Below, one piece after another: positions 23,101 to 34,026 of a DNA stretch of 64,000 nt; position 1 is the first letter of the stretch, and the number at the start of each line of letters is the position of its first letter. Position numbers and translations under genes: made by a program. The notes beneath the pieces were generated by a model. That model was not told the DNA's origin, did not search any database, and saw nothing but the letters and a program-made list of their open reading frames with translations. Source of the DNA: Rhizoctonia solani (lineage: Eukaryota; Basidiomycota; Agaricomycetes; Cantharellales; Ceratobasidiaceae); the NCBI RefSeq assembly GCF_016906535.1, contig NC_057374.1, positions 2,046,001 to 2,110,000 of the forward strand. The letters run 5' to 3'.

Positions 23101-24579
23101 GACGCGAACAGCACGAGTTCAGACCGAAGAGAGGAGACCATCTAAGCGATAAGTCCTGTTGAACATGTATTAGCTCGACCCTCTTGACTGACACCAGCCG
23201 TGGCTTACTAGACGGCAGTATTTGACATGTCCTACACATTGTGCTTCACAGAGGTACCGAACTCTTTCCTAAAGATATGAAGCTCAGAGTAAGCAGGGGT
23301 AAGAGCTGGGTCAGGTGGTGCTGTTGTATGTTCGGGGGAGGAGGAGTAGCCGTGGCTAAGAGCAACACTGAAGCAATATACGCATATTGGTCACCGACAT
23401 TTTTGCGAGCCCAAGGAGGTCATAGAGAAGGGGAGTAGTCAACTGGAGGCACGAACATAGTCGTGTTTGAAGTGTGTCCTGCCTTGGGGGAGACGTCAAA
23501 GGGTGAAAATTGAACCAAACCTAGTCGGAATCACCTCGGAATCGTAGGAAAGTGATGTGTTACCCCATAATTGGCGTCAGGTCGGGTCTCTGATAACTAT
23601 TGGAACAACACAACACATGAACTCGGGGTGATCATCTGCTTTTTGGCTTCAACGAACATAGCGATTCAGAATCTCACAGCTAGGTCACGCACCATAGCCA
23701 GTGAGTATATGCTTCTGTGGTCCTAGAGCACCCTCCTTGCGCCATCACCGGCTGTAAATTGAGCTTTGAGAACATTACCATATCCCAAGGAATCTTGTGG
23801 GTCATGAACAATGAGAGCAGATGGGGGCAGCCAAAGTCACATGACACTGGTACGATTCCTACGAAAGCCGGCTTCATAAATCGACGCTCTTGACAACAGA
23901 TTTTAGAAGCAAACATCGGCCGAGAGACTCTCTGGATGAAGCATTTGGAGTATTAGGGCTCAAACTACTTTATGCTCACAACGAGCCTGAGAGATACTGG
24001 CGTATTTGTCACCCTCTTAAGCATAAACTTACACGTTGATCAAGGCATTCAAATCACTGAGACTCCTTTCTCGTCATTCCATTGCTCCCGCTAGCAGCAC
24101 ATGCTATGATAAATGCTAATTAACTCCCAGTTCTCGGTTTTACCGGCACCTATAACACTCATTGATAAATTTCGTGTTGCGTCAATGCATGTTTGAGGTT
24201 TTTATTACGTAAGAAAACATATGCCTAGGTACGTTTAGAAATTGGGGGTCAAAGCACGAAGATCTGTTATGCCATCCGATCACTAAGTTGGATGTCCCTT
24301 GCGTATAACGGCAAATGTATTGCCCAGGTAATCACGTCCACAAAATTTCTGTGGAAACTCTTTAGTCTGTCAGATTGGATTCAATAAATACCGCCTATCA
24401 CAATCAATCACATTTTTCTACTCGACAACAAGCAATTGGCCGAAGCAGGCCAAAGCGTGCACCAGAAATCCAACGTCAAGCTCCGACCAGTTGTCCATCA
24501 TTTCCCTCGTCAGAGATCACCGGCTCCCTAATCACAAAGCAAATGGTATTTCGTGAACAATCAAAAAATCGGAAAGCAC
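20157..24579. other. 4.4-kb gene-poor spacer between paralogues 2 and 3
   Basis: There is no complete gene. Minus-strand coding-like blocks occur between 21448 and 22300 and are listed separately. Other frames (20466-20807 +, 22625-22867 +, 23680-23916 -) are open but unrecognised and conflict with frames on the other strand. I see no terminal repeats. Confidence 0.45.
21448..22297 (-). pseudogene. Possible relic of an intron-containing gene
   Basis: Several minus-strand blocks read as protein. One is 22049-22297 (contains IGPIVGVSIASPDATALLSY and YSLSFILPGHASLGYY). Another is 21448-21700 (contains PNLWASWTPEFSETSPKLIY and HCVSSPYIPGVNCEP). A third, in a shifted frame just below 21448, has EYYGDPLLAPYGNASLIQAH. 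Order, strand and spacing suit exons of one gene, but I found no start, no joined reading frame and no family. The call is tentative. Confidence 0.25.
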
Positions 24580-26977
24580 TCACTGTGTCGTCAACGAGTT
24601 CTCTAGATCCATTACTAAATGTTTGGCCGCAGCCCATATTTCACCGACCGCACGCAGCCCTCTCAAACAAATATCAATACCCTCTTGGGCAATCGTTTGT
24701 TTCTTAGTCCCCTGATTTAAATGAGAACGTTCGAGTAGTAAAGCACGCGCACACGTGTGCATAGCCTGGTTCATTCAGTCCCTAGCCTCGAACGTTCCAG
24801 GAAATCTTTACCGACCTGGAGTAAATTATGAGGATAGTAGCGGAACCCAAATTGGGTCTCATACGATCCAAAGAGTCGTACAAGCTTCTCAGCCGCTCGA
24901 GTGCACATTTTCAGAGATTGGCTCGTCCCATGATCCGATATATCGATATGCGGTAGATGGAGATCGAGAATCGACCACCAGTATCGGATGTGCAGGGCTA
25001 GGATCGGTGGCTGGGTTAATGTCGACCGCTGTCGGACTAGGAGGTTATTGGGAACTGAATTGAACCAGGTATCGAGTTGAAGGCTTCGAGCAACGTGTTG
25101 GTATCATCGACGTGGTAGAAACCAAACATGGCCTTACTGTACATCAATAGGCGAGCGGCCGCTCTGCAGCCTGTTAATGGCGTATAAAATTAGCAGGGTT
25201 CGAGGCTAGATCGGCATACGTACGCATTCGGAATGTTACTGGAGATCAAAATGAGTTTAGCATTCTGTATGTAGCAGTGGATTGCAATCCCCATGTAGTC
25301 AGAGTCCGAAAACATGTCTTCTATAGTATCTCCAGTTGTAGACCTCCCACTGAGTTCGATACATACCGGAGGTACTATAGGTACCACTGGTATTGGCATC
25401 TCGCTAGGTCGTTGCATCTCGTGTGCCTACAGAAGTATTTATAAGCCGTTCAGCCACTGTCATGCTTGAACCATGCCAAGATCTCACCATGAGCTTTTCT
25501 ACTCACAAGCACCAGCGAAATTAGCTGACAAGAAGCTATCTACAATATGACTTGCCTTGGACAAATGTAGACCACTGGCACCAATTATAAATCGGCGTGA
25601 TAGAGTCGAACCCTGTCGATCAAGTCAGCGGTCATTAATTGACGATTTTCCCTTAGCCCTGTCGCGAAACTCACGGGCTCGAGAAGCGCGCATAGCCATT
25701 CCTTCAGTATACAAATTTAGCAAATTCACAGCTTGAAGAAATAGGCTTACCCATATACATGTATCCTGTGTTATTTTCTCCGATCCCGATGTGATGTTCG
25801 GAAAGTAGAATCAACGAGAACATCAAGCTGGGATTAAAGTAGCTGAATTCCTCATCCAGCCATTGTTTAGTGTGTCTCGCTAACCGCCCTCGGATGTCCT
25901 TGGATCGAATGTTGGCGTCGTCAGAAAAAGAAGAGGCAAATGTCAAAATGGAGCAATGCAAGAGTGGGCTGTAATGCTGCAGCTGACCAGGCACGCAAAA
26001 AGAGTTGGGGCTCAGACATATGAGCATATCGCGTAAGAATAAGCTAGGGAGCAGACCAAAAAGCCATGCAGCGCCATAATTGAAACAGCGATACAGAAGC
26101 GTATCGTGTTCATGTCTCGTCAGATTGACACTATCAGATCCTGGGAGGTAGCGATTCCATTGGCATTGGAGCGACTGTCGTTGCTCCGGCAATTGTTCGT
26201 CCGGGCCAACAGAAGAGTCAATGTTGAAGATATACTGGTACACGCTTGGAGGTAATGGGTCATTGAGGTCAGATGTAAGTAAATCGGGAGACGCCGGTAG
26301 GTTTTGGTGTGGAGGTTGAATCAAAAGGCCCAAAGCTGACCATCTTGTACTGTTTTTGCTAGGCTGCAAGCCGATAATATGGGATAAGGGAAGATGAGAT
26401 TGGGAAGAAGTTTAGGCTCAGTTAGCAGGAATACGTGCACAAGTGATCGAGGCTTACCGGGTCAAGAGATTGAGCTGGGTAGTGCTCATCACGCATGTTG
26501 AGAGTGCCAAGCTGTGGAGTACTTCCGGATGAGCTGGTGGGCAAACCTATCACACCCAGGGACAAAGTCCCATCGTGTGTAGGAGAGGTCATAGAGTTCG
26601 GACCTGTGCTGTCTGCTTGTCTAAAGTGAGCTAACTGGGCCTCCAGATTTTCTATCTTGGTGCGCAGAACTTCTATATATTGTTTGGTGGCAGGACGGTT
26701 GCTCTCTTCGCCATCGGCTTTCCATGTGCACTTGGAAGTATTAGCAGGGGGGGGGGGTTATCATGGCAATGGGATATACGCACCTCGTGTCCCTAACAAA
26801 ATCTAAATAAAGGCAAAAGAAAAATAGGGGTCGTTGATCGAAACTCACAGATGTTATACATGGTTGACAGACAGGTTGAATACCATCGCACTTGCATTTT
26901 CGACGTCGACAAGCATTGCATGCTCGAGCCGCATACTTGCGACGATGGCGAGAAGGGCCAGCCTCTGATTGGGACAT
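24580..26977 (-). CDS. Zn2Cys6 transcription factor, tandem paralogue 3
   Basis: Exon 1 (26849-26977, 43 codons) encodes CNACRRRKCKCDGIQPVCQPC. The micro-exon (26784-26792) gives Gly-His-Glu. The next exon opens with CTWKADGEE and a linker helix (LRTKIENLEAQLAHFRQAD). An intron follows near 26374-26459. The regulatory domain runs QYIFNIDSS, WNRYLPGSD, HCSILTFASSFSDD, KQWLDEEFSYFNPS, TGYMYMG, then a small exon MAMRASRA. MQRPSEMPIP starts a later exon. LALHIRYWWSILDLHLP, KMCTRAAEKLVRLF and FRYYPHNLLQ lead into the final exon, ending at 24580 after LENSLTTQ. A donor-like GTGAGT overlaps the stop, so a longer 3' end is possible. The second intron carries an 11-nt C tract (26747-26757 on the complement) as a polypyrimidine run. 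The domain blocks match paralogues 1, 2 and 4, and I see no disruption. Confidence 0.84.
26784..26792 (-). other. 9-nt micro-exon (Gly-His-Glu) of paralogue 3
   Basis: GGACACGAG is preceded by a 56-bp intron (26793-26848), the same length as in paralogue 1, and followed by a short intron with a C11 tract. Confidence 0.8.
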
Positions 26978-28538
26978 GGCGTACGTGGGGTGTATGTTAG
27001 CTGTCTTCAGCACAGGGGCTTGTCAACATAGCTTCGAGAAGTTTTAACCTGCCGTTCGATATTAAGCGGCGCTGGTATTGGGGTTTGAAACACGAGGCCA
27101 TAGATGGTAACCCATCGATGTGTGCTCCGTGAGCATGGACGGTAGACTGAACATGAGGCAGCAAAGTAGCCATTGTTGTGGCAGGTCTTCGCCCTCCATC
27201 GTGACACCAATCACAAGGGCGGGAGTAACCCGGAATTACGCACGAGGCGCCGAAAGTTATGACCGCGTATGGTGTAAATACCAGTCGATTATGTCAGGCC
27301 CAACTCGATCCCAATGATTCAAAATGAGTAGATAACTAGATAAAAATAGGTAGATAGTATTAGGCATAGAATAAGAAACCAGCCGGGCTATATGCTTGGC
27401 AGTACAAGCCATGAATTCGGGCCCATAATTCCACTCCCACTCAGGTTTAAGATTATTGTCTCTAGCTTGCTACAATGTACATACGATAGATTCTTATCCG
27501 ACTTTGTGGCCCCAACGCCCCAGAATACGAGGGAAAATCGCGTAACTTGATTGTAAGCAAACGGTCACGTGGCTGTATGTACTGTTGAAGGTGGGCATCA
27601 CCAAATTGGTGTTGAAATTGCAAACAACAGAGGCCCAATTTCAAACTTGACCCCACTTCACCCCAAGGACTCCTAACCTATCAAACTTGCCAAGATTCTA
27701 AAAAAACATTACATTATTAAATAATCATACCATAGATTATACTATATGTTATTTAGGTAGATACATACAAATCAGACCCTTATTTTCATTCACTGAGTCG
27801 TGTCGCACTGTGTCCGCTGTCTGTTTTTTAGGGTTCGCTTCACTATATGGCTCCCGGGGCTTAGACAAACAATAAAATTGGACCCTAAAAAGAACTAGTG
27901 CATTTTCTTCCCTGGGAACATTAGGATATATGCACCTCATTCCCAAAAAAGCTCGACCTCTATGAAAGGTTATGAGGCAAACCGTACATCCTGCCGTGAT
28001 AGGTGCGGAATCCTCAAAAGTACTAGTGCTCGCAAACATGACGACGAATTATGAATTAAAGGGCTTCGAGGTACTTCAAATCCGTGACCTTCTCCGGAGC
28101 GCTCGGGCCCTAATGCCTGGAGCCCGAAAGTGCTCGTCCACATTTGGGATCGGGAGTCGGCGGGTGATCCTGACGTTGTTGGGACTGCACGACAATTTTT
28201 TGTCTAATACCAGAAGCGCGTGGATTGTTTAGAAGGTCGTAGATATGTCGAGTGTTTGTATACATTTCTAGTTAGGTTAGAAACGGCGGCATACAGAAGT
28301 GGGAAGTCTCATGACCGAATGTCTAGAGTGTGTTAGTATCGCGATCTCAAATATTAGGATAGCTAGGTAGATTATTGAATTATTCACTCCTCTCCTCCCC
28401 GACCGACGTATTTCCTTGAAATGCTTTGCCCCCTAGCTACGAGACATCGTCGCCACATATATTTCACCGTGGGTATACTAATAAATATCTATTAATTGGG
28501 AATGCATAAAATTTACAGTGCTATATTACACTGGACGG
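26978..28538. other. Spacer between paralogues 3 and 4
   Basis: No supported gene. An AT-rich patch lies at about 27690-27760 and a degenerate CACGTGGCTGTA motif near 27567. The region serves as the upstream flank of paralogue 3 and the downstream flank of paralogue 4. Confidence 0.45.
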
Positions 28539-30823
28539 CTACATTGCTGCCCTGGCCTGGAGCCGCACCGCTAAATTCGTTGCATGGGGCCAAGTTTCGC
28601 CAGCGACTCGGAGCGTACAAATGCATAACTCAATACCCTCCTGAGCATTGGCCCGTACTTTGGGAGCCTCTTTCGAAGCTCGGTTTCTCTCCAAAATTAG
28701 CGCATCACCGCATATTACTATAGCCTAAAGCGTGCGTGTGAGCTAGTGTTCTCCAGGTATAAACTTTCGGAGCCTAGATACCTGGAGTAGGGTTCTTGGT
28801 AAGTATTTCGAGCTATAGCGTTTATCGAACTCGGAAAAGAGTTGAAGAAGTTCTTCTGTTGCCCGGTTACATAGTTTGACAAACTGATTTTCGGTGTCTG
28901 GCTTGCTATCTTGACCGTCCGACCGAGCCTGCCGATATATAGGAAAATATAATCGGAGGGTAATCGACCAATATAATATATGTAGGCAAAGGACGTGAGA
29001 ATGCGCGGAGTCGATATCCTGTCTGGTGAAGAGGCTGTCAGGGAGTGAATTGCGCCACGAATCAAGCTCCAATCTAGGACAACTGATCAGCGGTAATGTC
29101 AAGTAGGTTACTGAGAGCTCACTGAAGGTTAGCCACAAGGGAAGTATCGATTAACCTGTACGAGGCACTTAGAGTTATCGTCCACACCCTGGTACATGAA
29201 CCGAATACTGACCTATGGCTATTGGTTTTATCAGCAATTACAGAAAGTTTACAACTGTGCACGAATGATTCAGCGATGGCAGATGAATGTTCACCCAAAT
29301 GTGCTGTTACACATTCGATTGGAATGTCCGGTGTGCTCATTTCACAGGATCTACCACTTTCGAGGGCCTGTGTAACATTGCACCAAATGCCGTTAGTTTG
29401 AGACGCCTACTGGTATTGGATATTGAGGTCCTACAGAAAGAACTTCTATTATTTTAAGGCGTGATATAGTCAATCATAAATCTTCGCCAAGATATTGATG
29501 ACAAACCTTGAGAGTAAACTGACCAGCTATACCAAGCGAAGGCTGAAAGATTAGCCGGAGTAGGTACTATAACAAGTGAATAATTCCCGTGCTCACCGAC
29601 ACAAGAGGAAATCATACCAGCTTTTGTTGCTCGAACAGCCATTCCTATATGTTGTCAAAACTCGACACTAGCCATCAAAAGAAAGGTTTCCTACCAAGAT
29701 ACATGTGACTTGTGTTATGTTCGCCAAGTAGATTGTGATGTTCGGCTAGAAGTGTCAACGCAGGTAGTAAAGTTGGATGAAAATCATTGAATTGATCGAA
29801 TAGCCATTTCTTGGCATGAGTAGTAAATCTAATTCGTGTGTGATGGGCTCGAATCGAAGGGTTCTCCGAGAAGATGCAAGAGACTGCCAATAGTGAACAG
29901 TGTAACAAGGGCGTATAGTGAGATGAATGAGTTGTCGGGGGAGCAGATTGATGACCCAAACAGGAAACCAAGTCTGAAAAAAAGTAAGAGGGCACCAGTC
30001 CGGATAACCAGCTTGTTCCACCGTTGAAGTATTGTGAAATAATCTGATCATGGTCTATACGGTAAAACTCAACTTGACCAAGATCAGGTAAATATTGGTT
30101 CCATGGACAAGAGAGGACAGCCTGGATTTCGGGCCTTTGGTGCTCAAAAGGAATTGACAGGTCAATGTTGAAAATGTATTGATATTGAAATAAAGATCGG
30201 ATCGATAGCGCCTGAAAAGAAGGGTTAAATGATGTTATACGAGGTACTGATTCCTGCTGAAGTGTAACTATTCGCTTGAGTGATCAAGGACGACCGATTA
30301 CTACACAGACTACGCACATCTGGGGTGGAATCAGATAGCGGCCTTGGTATGTTGTGGAATGAGTTACTGGGAAGTAGTGATAGATTCGGGGGCCTGTCGA
30401 GAGTCTCTTGATGAAATGGTATCAGTGACGGAGAAGGTGCTCTTGAAGGGAGTGCGGTGGGCGGTGCCAAGGAGTCGGTTCGAAGCTGAGCCATCTGAGA
30501 CTCGAGTAGCTGAATTTTAACTCTCAAGCTCTCAATATACTGCTTTGTGAATGGACGAGATGCTTCAGTATCTGGGTTCCATGAGCACTGGAAGCTGTCA
30601 GCTTTCTGGATGAACGGCCATAGGATACAGTACCTCATGACCCTAGAGGATGTCAATGTCAGCCAGACACGAGTAGAATTGAGGGGCATAAACTAACGGA
30701 AGATGTGCAGGTACCACATATTGGTTGCTCTCCGTCACACTTGCATCTCCGACGTCTACATTCATTACATGCTCGGGTCACATATGGACGACGACGAGGA
30801 GTACCAGTATTTGGTACGGACAT
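28539..30823 (-). CDS. Zn2Cys6 transcription factor, tandem paralogue 4
   Basis: The most divergent copy of the tandem family. Exon 1 (30698-30823, 42 codons) has CNECRRRRCKCDGEQPICGTC. The micro-exon (30634-30642) gives Gly-His-Glu. Exon 3 (from 30587) begins CSWNPDTE and carries the helix ESLRVKIQLLESQMAQLR. After an intron ending near 30213 the regulatory domain reads QYIFNIDLS, WNQYLPDLG, LLHCSLLAVSCIFSENP, KKWLFDQFNDFHP and SHMYLG, then MAVRATKA in a small exon. LCLHILYWSITLRLYFP, KLCNRATEELLQLFSEFD and SKYLPRTLLQ precede the last intron (about 28700-28760). The final exon matches the paralogues (EGIELCICTLRVAGE) and ends at 28539. The first-exon leader is one codon shorter than in the others. 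No stop interrupts the assigned exons. Confidence 0.82.
30634..30642 (-). other. 9-nt micro-exon (Gly-His-Glu) of paralogue 4
   Basis: GGTCATGAG lies between a 55-bp intron (30643-30697, donor GTTAGT) and a 46-bp intron (30588-30633). It is the same residue triplet and position as in paralogues 1 and 3. Confidence 0.8.
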
Positions 30824-32977
30824 ATCCTTCAGTTGTCAAGAGAGGAATCGTTATTGTGAAGGAGAGTAGTTTATGTGGAAAAGGGTATGCGTATGTGCAC
30901 TCCTGTCAGCTCGAAAACGCTATCAAAATTAAGCAGTAGCCTGGAGTCAAATTCGGTCTCGAAAATCGCATTCCCAGACTATCAGGGTTGTATTGTTTTG
31001 GAGGAAATCCTGGATAATCTTTCGAACAAGGTTGTTACATATGCCTCGGCCCTACGGGAAATGTACGGGATGGATCAGCAGTAGTACCAGCGAACAAATT
31101 CCGGCCCCGTGGTTCACCTCGGCTGTCCACGGAATTATGCTTCAGCTAATGCACACCAAACGTGCCTGATAGGTTGATAAATGCCGGATCACCTCATCGT
31201 GCCAGATGGCCGGATATATCGTGTTTTCTAGGCACGTAATTTTTGTTTTGTAGAGAAATGACGACTATGACTTCATGCTACCGATAGTTGATGGTATGTA
31301 TCTAAATCCAGCCTATATTTTGTTGTTAGATGTATCTATGTGTCCTAAAAGGTACTAAATAACCATCTGTCACATTCTCGCATCATTATAAGCAGTCCGG
31401 TGTATAGTATGAGAGGAAATCGCACTTCTAGTTTTACCTTATGTGGGTGTGGGTGCATAATTATGTAAGGCGCGCTGAACCTATGGGTGAGAAACTGGGA
31501 AACAATAGGGAAACCCGTGCTACCTTTATCCAGAGCGTACGATAATCTGATTGAAAATCCAAGTCAGAGTCATAAAGGGTGAAAAGACAGTAGAAAAAGT
31601 AAACACCTAGCGCTGGTGATACACGCCTGAAGTTAAGGCTCGCCCGGGTTTCATTAGGTGCCACGTGAGCACAGGGAGCTCCCAGGTATTCTAGCCCCTA
31701 TGAGATTTTGGGCCACTTAGGTTGTTTGTTCGTAATTCAGTACTGTAGTGGTATACTCCGTTGGATTCTCATCGCCTCCTTCATCTTAAGAAAGAGGCTA
31801 CACTTTTCGGCCCGCCTTTTAGTTAACTGTGCAGCTGGTACGAATGATGGGTGCTTACCACGAGGATATAATTTTATTGGCTGTATATGCATTAAAAAAC
31901 CTGGTTTCGGAGGCCGTCGGATCTACTTCGAATCTTCGCGCTGGGGTCCTTATAGAAACATGAATAACAGACGCACATTATCACTTATCAGGAGAGGCAC
32001 TGGACCACCGTGGCTTCTATCCCTATAGGGAGCTCTCACGCAACTCTCCTAGCTTGCAGACAAAATGGGGGCTTGGGAGCACTCTTGATATTCAAACCTC
32101 AACTGTGGCCTCAATTATTGACAGGGGCGCAAAGAATAAGCCTGGGTCCAGGGGGAACAAATTCTTCTTGGGGACATGATTTTCTTATCCATTATATTTC
32201 GTTGAAACCTTACTAAGGATTTTCCATTAAAGATCTCCTATAGGACCCTAGCTCGCATATTGCGTCTTTGTATAGCTACGCATTCTCCAATCAGCAATCC
32301 AAAGTTAGATATATCTCTTTATGACCACATATATGTCCATCCATATTCTCCCGCTGCATGATCCGCCCAATGCTCACTCAAGACTCGAGAAGCTTAGGAG
32401 CGCCCATGAGCACAATCTGGCACTCCCCGTATGCATATTCATGAAGTCTTGCGAGACATACATGACCAGCAGCGACCGATCGGCTATATTGATTATTTCT
32501 ATTAGCTCTCGTCCATAAGCCCAGGAAGTGAAAAGAGGCAGTTGGTTGTTACAACTGCGTGTCAATTTTCAGAGGATCTTGGAATACATGTGTGCTATAT
32601 TTCATTCCTGAGCGTTCCTTAGTTTTTGTTTTTTGTTTTTTTTTGGTCGAGGATACGAGTTACCGTTCGTGTATATAATGATACTTAATGCTAGCCCCGA
32701 GTTAGGTATGAGTTATAAGACCATTCTAGAAGATCCACCGGAGCTCGTGAGCCCGAAATGCGTAAGAAGCATAAATGAGGTCATTATGATTACCTCGTTT
32801 AAGCTTCTCGAGAATTCCGGGATCACGAGCTCCAGTGAATTTTGTAGAGCAAACGCATTCAGGAAACGCTACTTGATTATACTGTAATTCGCCATGGTGT
32901 TACACTAACATCTCCACGGGTAGGTACCGATTGGTCTGATGCACGTGACTAGGAGCTCACCCTTCACTTCCAATCGG
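30824..32977. other. Intergenic stretch
   Basis: Divergent region between paralogue 4 (-) and the mitochondrial carrier (+). Only short unconvincing frames are present. A T-rich low-complexity tract lies at about 32620-32645. I see no element ends. Confidence 0.45.
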
Positions 32978-34026
32978 ATGGCTACCCAGCCCACGGTTCA
33001 TCCCACATTCACTCAGGCCTTGGTGGTGAGATGCGAAGAGGGACCTGAGCTCCATCACCTCCTAATTGAATTGTCAGGCTGGTGGCCTAGCAGGAACATC
33101 CGTAGATCTTTTATTCTTCCCAATCGATACAATCAAGACTCGATTACAATCGTCGCAAGGATTCATCAAAGCTGGTGGACTTGGAGGGATCTATAGAGGA
33201 GTTGGAAGTGTAGTTATTGGAAGTGCTCCAGGAGGTATATTAAGATCCATCCATACTCCAATATACTCGCTAACCGGGTGAATAATCAGCGGCGATATTT
33301 TTTACAACGTACTCGACACTAAAACAGAACTTACCAATTGACACAACCCATCCGCTGAACCATGTTGTTGCCGCGTCTATTTCAGAAGTAGCAGCATGTT
33401 TAGTCCGAGTACCCACTGAGGTTGTCAAATCTCGCACACAAACTTCAGCCTATGGTGCTGGAGTATCTTCGTTTGGAGCCTTTCTGAAAGTGGCCCAATC
33501 TGAGTCTCTCGGGGGGCTTTACAGAGGATTCGGCTCTACTGTAATGAGAGAGGTGAGCTGTAATGCTTCTGCCTTCGTATATGACTTCGAATCATAGCTG
33601 TAGATTCCATTTACCTCGTTACAATTCCCAACGTACGAGTTTCTCAAGATAAAGCTTGGTAAAACACTTGATCGTCCGATCGACCCCCATGAGGCTGCAC
33701 TGTGTGGAAGTCTGGCAGGGGCCATTGCTGCATCAGCTACAACCCCACTCGACGTCCTTAAGACCAGAATCATGTTGGATGTGAAAGTACGCCTGATGGT
33801 TGCTCTGTTGTTTGACACTCGGTAAACTAACGAGGCCCTTTAGGATGCTCCAGAAAGGAGATTATCCCTTACGTCAAGATTGATCCAAATATATCAGGCC
33901 GAAGGTTTGAGAGCACTGTTTGCCGGAGTGGTGCCTCGTACGCTCTGGATTTCAGCGGGCGGCGCCGTATTTTTGGGAGTATGGGAGTGGGGGGTGAAGG
34001 TTCAACAAAGTAGTGTAGGAATATGA
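32978..34026 (+). CDS. PET8: Mitochondrial S-adenosylmethionine carrier
   Basis: Inner-membrane transporter of the mitochondrial carrier family (SLC25A26/Pet8 type), which imports S-adenosylmethionine into mitochondria for methylation and cofactor synthesis. Five exons (32978-33025, 33078-33234, 33290-33552, 33604-33786, 33844-34026) join in frame to 277 aa, the usual length. Three repeats are visible, each with a carrier signature: [13 protein letters not shown] (about residue 33), [13 protein letters not shown], and [13 protein letters not shown]. Gly-rich partner motifs are present too ([35 protein letters not shown]). [20 protein letters not shown] and the [15 protein letters not shown] block favour the SAM carrier over other members. 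The start at 32978 gives a short leader before the first repeat; an upstream in-frame ATG at 32939 is possible but unnecessary. All introns are 49-57 bp GT-AG. It is an ordinary housekeeping gene with no disruption. Confidence 0.92.
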
